Both the position numbers and the translations under genes were made by a program. The notes under the pieces were generated by a model that had not been told where the DNA came from, searched no databases, and worked only from the letters and a program-made list of their open reading frames with translations. Shown here piece by piece: positions 50,864 to 57,854 of a DNA stretch of 57,854 bases. The stretch comes from Clostridiales bacterium (GTDB taxonomy: Bacteria; Bacillota; Clostridia; Saccharofermentanales; Saccharofermentanaceae): assembly GCA_017615755.1 (NCBI GenBank), contig JAFZZM010000077.1:1-57854 (forward strand), read 5' to 3'. Every line of letters begins with the position of its first letter. Position 1 is the first letter of the stretch.

Positions 50864-51292
50864 ATGGAACGTTTCAAGCAATACATCGTCGAACTCTGCT
50901 GCGTCTACACACTCGTCTCGGTGCTCGGCGCCATCGTCAACATCATCGGCGGCACGCAGACCAGCAACGCCAACGTCCTCGTCATGTTCCTGACCTGCGC
51001 CATCGGCACATTCGTGCTGTACATGCACAAGCTCTTTGAGAACGTAAGCCCGCTCGTCATGATCATCGTGCAGTACCTCGCCGCGTGCGCGATCTGCGCC
51101 GTCATGCTCCTTTTGATCGGCGTCTTCTACGAGCCCGTCTCGCCGCGCGGCTGGTTCGAGTATTACCGCTCGTTCACGATCCCTTACATCGTGCTCGCCG
51201 GCTTCTACTACTACCGCGTCTTTTCCGAGGCAAAAGCGCAGAACGCCTTGATCCGGGAGATCCAGCAGAAGAGTCTCGAAAAGCACTCGTGA
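50864..51292 (+). CDS. DUF3021 membrane protein (putative LytTR inhibitor)
   Basis: A 142-residue protein with four hydrophobic helices and a charged C-terminal tail (AKAQNALIREIQQKSLEKHS). The layout matches DUF3021 proteins that pair with stand-alone LytTR regulators in the LytTR regulatory systems known from streptococci, where the membrane partner blocks the regulator. ATG 50864 follows AATGAGGGGGATCATGTAAC, overlapping the previous stop region. Together with 49417 and 50392 it forms one unit. The inhibition itself is inferred from that pairing. Confidence 0.88.
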   Translation: MERFKQYIVELCCVYTLVSVLGAIVNIIGGTQTSNANVLVMFLTCAIGTFVLYMHKLFENVSPLVMIIVQYLAACAICAVMLLLIGVFYEPVSPRGWFEYYRSFTIPYIVLAGFYYYRVFSEAKAQNALIREIQQKSLEKHS

Positions 51293-51413
51293 CGCGGGTG
51301 TTTCTGTACGACCGGTGGTAGGATTTCCGTCCCGAAATTAGACCGCAGGTGTCTTTGCGGCGGCGTCCGCAAAGAGTACAATAAGATCAGAAACACAGAA
51401 AGCAGGTATTCCT

Positions 51414-52055
51414 ATGAGCTACATAATCATGTCCGGCCGCTACGAGACCGGCACCGCGGAACAGCAGCAAGGCTTTGCGATGCTTCTGGGCGCGGACAAT
51501 ATTCAGTACAAATTCGATCTATATTTTCACTGGTACAATCTCGTACATGAGATGGGTCACTGTATTAAGAGCGGCACTGAAGCGCAGATGTCGGATCTGC
51601 GTGAGGAGATGTACGTGAACGAGTTAGCTGTCGCTTACTATCGTCAGCTCGGCGAGGACGCGCGTCTTTCCGAACTCGAATCCATGATCGCCAACGCTGT
51701 CGGAAGCATGCCGTCGCCGGTTCCGGATGGCCAGGACTTTGAAGATTTTTACGAAAGCATCTGGGGCACCGAGCAGCTCATGAATGTTATGGTCTACGGT
51801 TACCTCCAGCTCAACAGTGTCCTGATGGCGCTCCGCGGAAACCGAACACTGGCCGATGTTCTGGACGACATCGGTATCTCTATCGATACTTCAAAAGCAC
51901 TCGCTCATTGTGATCTTCCGATCACTTCGGAGAGTGCGGATACGTTCCTTCGCACAGCTCGTGAAAACATGATCGCCCTTGGTGTGGACGTGCCTGAGAT
52001 CCGGCTTGAACTTCAGGATAATCCGGGAATTCAGTGTGCGAGATATGGTAAGTGA
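51414..52055 (+). CDS. HExxH-type metallopeptidase-like protein
   Basis: A 213-residue protein without signal peptide. LVHEMGHCI (about residues 43-51) is a zinc HExxH motif, and EEMYVNELAVAYYRQL about 20 residues later offers a Glu in the N-E-x-x-A form of a gluzincin third ligand. No larger family is recognised. It is cytosolic by sequence. AAAGCAGGTATTCCT precedes ATG 51414. A kinase-like gene starts one base after its stop, so the two form a tight pair. The substrate is unknown and loss of peptidase activity cannot be excluded. Confidence 0.75.
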   Translation: MSYIIMSGRYETGTAEQQQGFAMLLGADNIQYKFDLYFHWYNLVHEMGHCIKSGTEAQMSDLREEMYVNELAVAYYRQLGEDARLSELESMIANAVGSMPSPVPDGQDFEDFYESIWGTEQLMNVMVYGYLQLNSVLMALRGNRTLADVLDDIGISIDTSKALAHCDLPITSESADTFLRTARENMIALGVDVPEIRLELQDNPGIQCARYGK

Positions 52056-52056
52056 T

Positions 52057-52833
52057 ATGGACTTTGATGGATCGCAAAAACTGATCGGACGAGGTGCTCA
52101 GGCGGAAGTGTACTGCTATCACGGATACGCGTACAAGGTGTATAAACCGACGTATCCGGAAGAGTGGATCGCGTTTGAAAAACAACAGCAGCAGGTGGTG
52201 AATCAGCTGGGGCTTTGTCCTGTCCGCTATTACGATACCGACGATGCGCACATTATCAAGATGGATCTCATCGAGGGCATCCAGCTTGAAGAAAAAGTAC
52301 TCGCCGGTTATCTCGAAGGCTTCGGTCTTCTCGCCGAAGCTTTTCGTCGCGTGCGTGCCGTCGATGTCACAACAAAAGACGTACAGATGCCACGCCTTAC
52401 TGACACTGCAGGCATGGGTCTTTCTGATGAAGAGAAGAACAAGATCTTTCCGTTGATCGAACGTCTCTTCGAAAAATTCCCGCCATGCGTATGTCACTTA
52501 GATATGCACTTTCTGAATATCATGCTGCCCGAAAATGGTGGCGACGGCGCGGCCGCTTCAAGCGAAACGGCAACGCGCGACGCATCAGACGGCGCGGCCG
52601 CTTTTGCCGGCGAAGATTTCATCATCATCGACTGGATGAACGCACGCATCGCACCGGCGCTTTTTGATTATGCAAGAACGTATGTGATCTTCGATGAATT
52701 CTCGAAAGAAGCGCTCGAGATCTATAAGAAGGTCGTCGCACAGGATATCGAAGCACTCGGCATTTCCGACTCCGATTTTGCCGACGCGGTCGAAGTGTGC
52801 AAAGTCATTCGCAAAAGAGAAAAAGAATCCTGA
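52057..52833 (+). CDS. APH/kinase-fold phosphotransferase
   Basis: A 258-residue protein with a kinase-like fold. LIGRGAQAEVYCYHGYAYKVY holds the glycine loop and the VAIK-like Lys. CHLDMHFLNIML is the catalytic loop (H-x-D-x-x-x-x-N), and IIIDWMNARIAPALFDYART is the metal Asp region. Between the last two lies a 27-residue Ala/Asp insertion with a 16-base direct repeat (GACGGCGCGGCCGCTT at 52543 and 52588), an in-frame expansion. ATG 52057 is chosen; ATG 52045 would overlap the upstream gene. It could phosphorylate a small molecule or the partner protein. Confidence 0.82.
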   Translation: MDFDGSQKLIGRGAQAEVYCYHGYAYKVYKPTYPEEWIAFEKQQQQVVNQLGLCPVRYYDTDDAHIIKMDLIEGIQLEEKVLAGYLEGFGLLAEAFRRVRAVDVTTKDVQMPRLTDTAGMGLSDEEKNKIFPLIERLFEKFPPCVCHLDMHFLNIMLPENGGDGAAASSETATRDASDGAAAFAGEDFIIIDWMNARIAPALFDYARTYVIFDEFSKEALEIYKKVVAQDIEALGISDSDFADAVEVCKVIRKREKES

Positions 52834-52942
52834 AACCGACACATCATGATAAGGAAAATGTATCAGGGGTCATAACAAGAAAAAATCATGAACCGACCTG
52901 CTTCGTGGTAGAATGAATAAAACGAAAAACGAGGTGCCACTT

Positions 52943-53170
52943 ATGCCACATATTGAAATCAAATGCTATCCGGGTAGAACAGAAGAAGTGAAGACCAAGT
53001 GCGCAGAGGCAGTTGCAAAAGTAGCCGCTGAGGCTCTTGGCTGCGATGAGTCTTCGGTATCGGTCGCAATCACGGAAGTCCCGAAGGAGAACTGGAAGTC
53101 CGACGTATGGGACAAAGAAATCCTTCCGATCGAAGATCTGTATAAAAAACCGGGTTACACCTGCGAGTAA
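52943..53170 (+). CDS. 4-oxalocrotonate tautomerase-family protein
   Basis: A 75-residue tautomerase. The mature N-terminus begins with Pro after Met (MPHIEIKCYPGRTEE), the catalytic base of the family. AKVAAEALGCDESSVSVAITEV is the usual helix and strand, and KENWKSDVWDKEI carries the residues that shape the pocket. GAGGTGCCACTT precedes ATG 52943; the ten-codon longer frame would hide Pro1. A second tautomerase lies at 53965-54324 on the other strand, with a HAD hydrolase between. Substrate unknown. Confidence 0.92.
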   Translation: MPHIEIKCYPGRTEEVKTKCAEAVAKVAAEALGCDESSVSVAITEVPKENWKSDVWDKEILPIEDLYKKPGYTCE

Positions 53171-53267
53171 GGAAAACCCTGAATGCATAAAGTATGAAAT
53201 GTGTTCTTGTATGACAACAGAACGAACGGTTATTCAACAGAAAACGCCGATATACAGGAGGCTTTCC

Positions 53268-53927
53268 ATGATCAAAGCTTTGTTCGTAGATTTTTATGGT
53301 ACGCTCGTGCACGAAGATGGCGAGGTTGTCCAGCAGGTAGGCAGAATTATTTTCGATACCGGTAAAGCGGAGAGCATTTCTGAGATTGATGGCTACTGGT
53401 GGGGAGAATTTCAGAATATGTTTACGAGCTCTTCAGGAGAGAATTTTATGCTCCAGCGTGACATCGAAATCCGTTCCATCGAGCGCACGGTAGAACACTT
53501 TTCTTCGAGTGCAGATCCACGCGAATTAGCAGATATGCTTTTTGCAAATTGGACTGCGCCGAAAATCTTCGAAGATACAAAAACATTTTTCGAAAAAAGT
53601 CCACTTCCGATTTATGTGGTGTCCAATATCGATACTGCAGATGTGCAGCAAGCAATCGCTTTTCACGGACTAAAACCGGCAGGTGTTTTTACTTCTGAAG
53701 ATGCACGATCCTATAAACCACAACCGGGATTGTTTGAACTCGCACTTCGTAGCACAGGTCTTTCTCCTGATGAAGTCATCCACATCGGCGATTCTGTCAG
53801 CAGTGATGTCCGAGGCGCAGGCAACGTCGGCATCCGCGCCATCTGGTTGAACCGATTCGGGAAAGCAATACCCGAAGGCGTGGAATACATAACACAGCTG
53901 CCAGAAGTGTTTGAAAAGTTAAACTGA
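53268..53927 (+). CDS. HAD-superfamily hydrolase
   Basis: A 219-residue phosphatase-like protein. Motif I is VDFYGTLV: the nucleophile Asp is present, and the usual second acidic residue is Tyr (DxYGT), as in some phosphonatase/YjjG-like members. VVSNID is motif II. GDSVSSDVRGAGNVG is motif IV with Asp residues, preceded by the Lys in RSYKPQPGLF (motif III). CAGGAGGCTTTCC precedes ATG 53268; a long upstream extension through the tautomerase end is rejected. Its substrate is not evident. Confidence 0.9.
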   Translation: MIKALFVDFYGTLVHEDGEVVQQVGRIIFDTGKAESISEIDGYWWGEFQNMFTSSSGENFMLQRDIEIRSIERTVEHFSSSADPRELADMLFANWTAPKIFEDTKTFFEKSPLPIYVVSNIDTADVQQAIAFHGLKPAGVFTSEDARSYKPQPGLFELALRSTGLSPDEVIHIGDSVSSDVRGAGNVGIRAIWLNRFGKAIPEGVEYITQLPEVFEKLN

Positions 53928-53964
53928 AAAAGCGCGATTAACTCATAAGTTTGATTGCGTGATA

Positions 53965-54324
53965 TTAGTGTCTCTGCACTCCGCCGAGTCCCCAGTTTTC
54001 GTTCGCGGGTTCGTGGATGACAATAAATACATCTGTTGCGGCAATCTGAAGACGCTCCACAAGCGAAGACGTAAGACGCTCGATCAAGTGCTTTTTCTGA
54101 AGAGGAGTGCGGCCCGGGAATAGAGTGATCTCGATGATCATGAAGTGCTCGGTTTTGCCCGGCGCGGTCTCGAAGTTTTCCGGCTCGATCTCCACGATGC
54201 GCTGGAAGCGGTCCCAGTCTTCGGTGCCGAGCGTGGCCATGATGCTTTCGTGGACGCAATCGAGCAGCGTTCTTCGGAATTCGGGCGAGTGGCCCTTGAT
54301 CATTTCGATTCTAACAAGCGGCAT
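53965..54324 (-). CDS. tautomerase-family protein (MPL start)
   Basis: A 119-residue tautomerase. MPLVRIEMIKGHSPEFRRTL gives Pro1 and the family opening. A longer middle than in the 75-residue relative includes ENFETAPGKTEHFMIIEITLF and VERLQIAATDVFIVIHEPANENWGLGG at the end (residues 89-115). The length suits cytosolic trimers or dimers of the MIF/4-OT superfamily. GGAGGCCGCCC lies before ATG 54324. It is convergent with the HAD gene. It differs too much from 52943-53170 to be a recent duplicate. Confidence 0.88.
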   Translation of the reverse strand: MPLVRIEMIKGHSPEFRRTLLDCVHESIMATLGTEDWDRFQRIVEIEPENFETAPGKTEHFMIIEITLFPGRTPLQKKHLIERLTSSLVERLQIAATDVFIVIHEPANENWGLGGVQRH

Positions 54325-54413
54325 GGGCGGCCTCCTTTGTGTGACTTTCCTCTATTTTACGTCTGAATTCCGGCGTTGAACAGACACATGTTCAACGCCG
54401 CTGATGCGCGGGT

Positions 54414-54818
54414 TTACGTCCAAAGCTTCGTGATGAACATAGGCGAAGCATCAGTGCTTTTGGTGAAGCCACAGTTTTCGTAAAAATGCACTTCGTTGTC
54501 GTAACCGATGAGGGCGATGCGCATGTAGTCCTTGTAATGCTCTTTCGTCATCTCGACAAGCGTGCGGCCGATGGCCTTGTCCTGGAACTCGGGGTTGACG
54601 AGCAGGTAGTGGATGTAAGCGTTCATGATGCCGTCGTCCATCGCGCAGATCATGCCGACGAGGCGGTCGCCGGCCCAGGCGGAGTAGACCGTGTGGAAAT
54701 TCTCCATAGCAACAACAAGTTTATCCGGGAAGTGTCCCGACGACCAGTCCACCGAAAGGAACAGTTCCTGCAGCGCTTCCTTCGTAAAAGCATGCGTGTC
54801 GCTATAAGTGATCTCCAT
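54414..54818 (-). CDS. GNAT-family N-acetyltransferase
   Basis: A 134-residue compact acetyltransferase. YLLVNPEFQDKAIGRTLVEMTKEHY holds the acetyl-CoA loop (Q-D-K-A-I-G in place of Q/RxxGxG; full segment at residues about 79-103), and VHFYENCGF closes the domain. ATG 54818 is preceded by TTGGAGGACACAAAA; a reading from TTG 54833 is rejected because it begins inside that site. It lies about 100 bases from the A' array on its upstream side. Substrate unknown. Confidence 0.88.
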   Translation of the reverse strand: MEITYSDTHAFTKEALQELFLSVDWSSGHFPDKLVVAMENFHTVYSAWAGDRLVGMICAMDDGIMNAYIHYLLVNPEFQDKAIGRTLVEMTKEHYKDYMRIALIGYDNEVHFYENCGFTKSTDASPMFITKLWT

Positions 54819-54916
54819 TTTTGTGTCCTCCAATGCAGTTTGTTATGACTAACATTATACACGCTTTGGGCTGCGGGGGAATGTACTGGTGGTATAAGTG
54901 GGGGGAGAAGTGGAAT

Positions 54917-55215
54917 GCCTGAATCCGCGTCTGAATTGCACCCTCATTCAGACGCACCCTCAGACATTTGGCTGATTTGTCTGAATCCGCGTCTGAATCG
55001 CACCCTCATTCAGACGCACCCTCAGACATTTGGCTGATTTGTCTGAATCCGCGTCTGAATCGCACCCTTATTCAGACGCACCCTCAGACATTTGGCTGAT
55101 TTGTCTGAATCTGCGTCCGAATCGCACCCTCATTCAGACGCACTTTCAGACGTATGGCTGATTTGCCTGAATCCGCGTCTGAATCACCCCTCGATTCAGA
55201 CACACCCTCAGACAC
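54917..55215. repeat. tandem hairpin array, family A' (5 x 62 bp)
   Basis: Units start at 54917, 54979, 55041, 55103 and 55165, again with an exact 62-bp period and a truncated last unit. It is a close relative of the array at 22694 (same GTCTGAAT / ATTCAGAC arms and CCGCG spacer) but lies between minus-strand genes 32 kb away. In both arrays the boxes keep the same plus-strand order. The linker reads TCAGACATTTGGCTGATTT. No gene or transposase is attached. Confidence 0.95.
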
Positions 55216-55270
55216 GTTGCCTTTCTTTCTCTAAAAGCACCCGTGCGCCCCCCGCAACACCCCGCGCCCC

Positions 55271-55305
55271 GCAACAAAAAGAAGACCCGGTTTGCGCCGG
55301 GCCTT
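55271..55305. terminator. rho-independent terminator for the small membrane protein
   Basis: AAGACCCGG and CCGGGCCTT form a 9-bp stem with one mismatch and a 6-nt loop. On the minus strand it is followed by CTTTTTG. It ends the 55421-55609 transcript. Confidence 0.7.
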
Positions 55306-55420
55306 CAACTTTAGGGTATTATGGGTATTAGGTTGGTGGTTGCTAATTTAGTATGAACCGCTTCGAAGCGGTCGCGTCGTTAGGGTTTCGAGCTGCTGGC
55401 GTCCTCGCGCCCAGCGTTCC

Positions 55421-55609
55421 TTACTTCTTTCTGACCTGCGCCTCCATCAAGCGATTGTTGAAGAAAACCAGAAGGGCTGCGCAGACGAGCGCGGCGGCGA
55501 AGAAGATGCCGGACATGATGATTCGTCCGATATTAAAAGAAGCTGCGGCGATGATCAGGCAAACTGCGAAAATCGCGAAAGTGAATTTGAAAGCTCTTGT
55601 GTTACTCAT
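55421..55609 (-). CDS. small two-helix membrane protein
   Basis: A 62-residue protein with two hydrophobic helices (about residues 8-24 and 30-50) and a basic C-terminus (LMEAQVRKK). GGGAGGAGACCCTT precedes ATG 55609, and a terminator follows, so it looks like a real single gene. No family is recognised. Its size and hairpin layout resemble the 65-residue protein at 57601-57798. Confidence 0.7.
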   Translation of the reverse strand: MSNTRAFKFTFAIFAVCLIIAAASFNIGRIIMSGIFFAAALVCAALLVFFNNRLMEAQVRKK

Positions 55610-55837
55610 AAGGGTCTCCTCCCGGTTTTGCAGCGCCGTCCGCGCCGCACTTCGTTCTTGATGGTTCCATCTTACCGCCGGGAAGTAAAATCATCGCCAA
55701 GCGAAAGTTAAGATTTGATAAAGAAGTTTGGAGTATAATTAAAGAAGCAGATGCTAAGGCCTTTTCGCCTCCAAAAGCACTTGCGCCGTTTCTTTTTTGT
55801 GCGAAAGTTTTGTGAATGATTTCGCGGGAGGTTTTGT

Positions 55838-56740
55838 ATGACTAATAAATGTGAAGCATATCTTTTCGGGCAGATCCTGGGTACACATTCGTTTTTGTTG
55901 AAAGATGGTTTTCTTAAGCCGGACGAGTACGCTGAAATCAAGGAACAATACTTCCTGCCGGGCGGCGAGACGGGCACTGCGGCGACGGTGCTGGATTCGC
56001 TGGGCGTCAATGTGAAGATGGACGGCCCGTGGATCGGAAGTGAAGTGGCGCCGATGCTGAATGATTTCTATAAGGATAAGAAAGTAGATCTTTCGTCGCT
56101 GACGTACACTGAAGATAAGGGCGTCATGGACTACGTCGTTATCGCCGGACTGGTAAGATCCCCGATGGGCCGGTTTCAAGCGCTTTTTTCGACAGGGGAA
56201 AGATGGTGGAATATACCGAAAGAGGAAGATATAGAAGCGGCGCGCGTAGCGGCTGTGGATCCATTCTTTGGTGCGGAGTCACTGCGAGTTGCGGAACTCT
56301 GCGGCAAGCATAATATTCCATATGTGACGATCGACTGCAGGCACGATTCGTACCTGCACCAGCACGCGGCGGTGAACGTGGTTTCGAAGGAGTGCACGTC
56401 GCAGCACTATGCGGGTCTCGCGCCGGAAGAAATCGTGGAGAAGATGAAGCAGGAAACGGACGGACTCACGATCCTGACGCAGGGCGGGGGAGAGATGCTT
56501 TATGCAAGAAAAGACGGCCCCATCCGGAGGATGAAGCCGTTCGATGTGGAAGTGCGAAGCACGCTCGGCGCCGGCGATACATTTAAGGCCGGCTGCGTGT
56601 ACGGACTTTTGCGCGGCATGAGCGATGACGAACTCGTGCGCTTCGCCAGCGCGTGCTCGGCGATCGCGATCTCAAGATTCCCGCTGCCGCTGAATCCGCC
56701 GACGCTGGAAGAGGTCGAGGCGCTGATTTCGCGCCGCTAA
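55838..56740 (+). CDS. PfkB-family carbohydrate kinase
   Basis: A 300-residue sugar-kinase-like protein. PGGETGTAATVLDSLGVNV is the glycine-rich first signature, TLGAGDTFKAGCVYGLL is the second signature with the catalytic Asp (GAGD), and GLTILTQGGGEMLY is the nucleotide-proximal strand. GCGGGAGGTTTTGT precedes ATG 55838. It is only distantly similar to the PfkB at 27448-28428. Substrate unknown. The dispersed AAAAGCACTTGC oligomer lies in its leader at 55773. Confidence 0.88.
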   Translation: MTNKCEAYLFGQILGTHSFLLKDGFLKPDEYAEIKEQYFLPGGETGTAATVLDSLGVNVKMDGPWIGSEVAPMLNDFYKDKKVDLSSLTYTEDKGVMDYVVIAGLVRSPMGRFQALFSTGERWWNIPKEEDIEAARVAAVDPFFGAESLRVAELCGKHNIPYVTIDCRHDSYLHQHAAVNVVSKECTSQHYAGLAPEEIVEKMKQETDGLTILTQGGGEMLYARKDGPIRRMKPFDVEVRSTLGAGDTFKAGCVYGLLRGMSDDELVRFASACSAIAISRFPLPLNPPTLEEVEALISRR

Positions 56741-56846
56741 GCAGCACACGGCGTCGCGGCGCGGGCCGCGAAGAGAAAAGGCCCAACGACGTACGCATGA
56801 AAGGCGCGCCGCGCATGAAGCGTCGGCCGCATCCATAGTAATCAAA

Positions 56847-56880
56847 AAGCGCCGGGCTTTTTAAGCACCGGCGCTTCCTT
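56847..56880. terminator. bidirectional rho-independent terminator
   Basis: AAGCGCCGG and CCGGCGCTT form a perfect 9-bp stem with a T/A-containing 12-nt loop, flanked by AAAA and CCTTT. It separates convergent PfkB and flavin-reductase-like genes. Confidence 0.88.
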
Positions 56881-56897
56881 TATATAGAATAATCTAC

Positions 56898-57368
56898 TTA
56901 AATCTTCGCGACGACTTCGCCGATGAACATATCGTGCGGGGCGTCGGTTTTGTAGAACTGATCCGCGATCTCCTGCGGCATGTTCTTCGGATCAAGCTGC
57001 TGCTTGAAGAGCTTCTTGCAGACCAGCGTGACCGTTGCTTCCTTAAAGGAGACGGACTCGCCTGCTTCGACGGCGGTCAGGCCCTCAAAATGCATCTTAT
57101 CGATATCCCGGCCGGACTTCGAACCCAGGACCCCAAGTGCTTTTTTATAGGAATCGGGGTAGAAGCTGACCGTGAAATAATCACTGTTTTCCATAAACTC
57201 GTATGTATAACGGGAGGTGCGCACGTAGACCGTCGCGACCGGCTTGCCCCAGATGGTGCCGAGCCCGCCCCAGGAAATTGTCATCGTGTTGAATTTGTCC
57301 ATGGAGCCCGCGGTCAGAAGCGCCCACTGCTTGTCGTAAGTTGAAAAAATATCTGTCGTAAATTCCAT
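56898..57368 (-). CDS. flavin-reductase-like domain protein
   Basis: A 156-residue cytosolic FMN-binding split-barrel protein. WALLTAGSMDKFNTMTISWGGLGTIWGKPVATVYVR (residues about 11-46) matches the flavin_reduct domain with its N-x-M-T-x-SWGG pattern, and YFTVSFYPDSYKKALGVLGSKSGRD follows as the next block. GCGAGGTGAGTGT precedes ATG 57368; a ten-codon extension is rejected. Members reduce or store flavin, and the donor is not evident. It contains the dispersed oligomer on the opposite strand at 57135. Confidence 0.9.
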   Translation of the reverse strand: MEFTTDIFSTYDKQWALLTAGSMDKFNTMTISWGGLGTIWGKPVATVYVRTSRYTYEFMENSDYFTVSFYPDSYKKALGVLGSKSGRDIDKMHFEGLTAVEAGESVSFKEATVTLVCKKLFKQQLDPKNMPQEIADQFYKTDAPHDMFIGEVVAKI

Positions 57369-57600
57369 ACACTCACCTCGCAAAGTTTTCTCTATCATAC
57401 CACATTTATTTTTCTGAATAGAACTTTATCTTTTCTTTAACGCCTTTTGACGATGGCTTAAACCTTGAACGGTAAGATGTACACATAAAGTAAAGCGAAC
57501 GCCTTACTGAAACGGAGCGAAAAGCACTTGCCCGAGAAATACGTCTTCGACAAGCACAAGCTCCGGCAGCGAGAGACGGCGGAAAGAAGAGGACAGATTT

Positions 57601-57798
57601 ATGAAAAAGACATCAAAAGTACGTATCGTTATTTTGGTCATCACATTCATTCTTGCACTGACAGGACTGGGCTTGGTGATCGCGGATATGTTCACAGGCG
57701 CAAATCTTCTGAAGCCGGGTCTCGCGCTTATTATTTTTGCACAGATCGTATCGATCCTGATGAGAGCATTTGGAGCGAAAGAGGAGAGCAAAAACTAA
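57601..57798 (+). CDS. small two-helix membrane protein
   Basis: A 65-residue protein with two hydrophobic helices (about residues 8-29 and 38-56), a basic start (MKKTSKVR) and a charged tail (AKEESKN). GAAGAGGACAGATTT precedes ATG 57601. No family is recognised. A longer overlapping frame from 57528 in another phase has no binding site. The remaining 56 bases of the window show nothing. Confidence 0.7.
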   Translation: MKKTSKVRIVILVITFILALTGLGLVIADMFTGANLLKPGLALIIFAQIVSILMRAFGAKEESKN

Positions 57799-57854
57799 CT
57801 GAATCTTTTCACAAAACGTGATATACCACCTTCATAATTACCCCCTCAAAAAGA

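Larger units (their letters stand above)
13918..57531. repeat. dispersed oligomer GCAAGTGCTTTT / AAAAGCACTTGC
   Basis: The 10-mer AAGTGCTTTT or its complement is seen at 13920, 21818, 28317, 31472, 31579, 38591, 39164, 39956, 47266, 48271, 48381, 48836, 54086, 55773, 57135 and 57520. The 9-mer AGTGCTTTT adds 6027, 19052, 23034, 28493, 37615, 42402, 42694, 43809, 45774, 49279, 51279, 51894 and 54453. Chance predicts about 0.1 and 0.4 copies respectively. Eight copies match the 12-mer. They occur in both orientations, in different reading frames and between genes. Count made by eye. Confidence 0.85.

Noticed and set aside
13918..57531. The AAGTGCTTTT oligomer as a -35 or operator element
   Set aside because: Its distance to -10 boxes is not constant and about half of the copies lie inside coding regions in either orientation.

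Overview
The window reads as chromosomal DNA of a Gram-positive Clostridia-type bacterium (Firmicutes). Genes begin with strong AGGAGG-type ribosome binding sites. There are many lipoproteins with a lipobox, no outer-membrane genes, an NfeD/FloA pair, several LytTR/GHKL signalling sets, and ArsR, MarR and PadR switches. A gut or rumen relative is likely, but that is inference. I see no rRNA, tRNA, CRISPR array, phage module or transposase.

Layout. From 0 to 6.7 kb, AT-richer genes include a lipoprotein, an arsenical-type efflux set (GNAT, small thioredoxin, ArsP-like permease, ArsR), a DUF6273 lipoprotein, a zinc-ribbon membrane protein, a 2H phosphoesterase and a GNAT. From 6.7 to 13.7 kb come a LanC-like protein, an MFS transporter, a MarR regulator with a radical SAM/SPASM enzyme, an unlisted 43-residue membrane protein with its own promoter and terminator, and an XRE domain fused to an alarmone-hydrolase-like HD domain. 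From 14 to 22.7 kb lie a double acyltransferase, rpiA, a methyltransferase and a membrane-anchored flavodoxin. From 23 to 31.3 kb lie a CPBP/PadR/membrane operon, an EAL phosphodiesterase, a GrpB/PfkB pair and a large surface protein with EF-hand, leucine-rich, SLH-like and DUF4214 regions.

The signalling half follows. At 32.3-38.6 kb a SpoOB-type histidine kinase, NfeD, FloA, a LytTR response regulator, a multi-pass membrane protein and two lipoproteins run in one direction. At 39.3-46.8 kb an M13 peptidase lipoprotein, a MacB-like ABC transporter and a LytTR/GHKL two-component pair form an apparent operon. At 50.4-51.3 kb is a LytTR/DUF3021 pair. The remainder holds a metallopeptidase-like and kinase-like pair, two tautomerases around a HAD hydrolase, GNATs, a PfkB kinase and a flavin-reductase-like protein.

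Two signals are not explained by genes. First, intergenic arrays of several sequence families share one geometry: an inverted repeat of 7-10 bp arms around a 14-21 nt centre, repeated with an almost indel-free period of 53 bp (three families) or 62 bp (one family, two loci). One terminal unit changes both arms together. Second, the oligomer GCAAGTGCTTTT and its 9-10 bp core occur far above chance on both strands, inside and outside genes, mainly after 13.9 kb. It resembles in behaviour an uptake, Chi-like or other genome-wide signature. All counts were made by eye.
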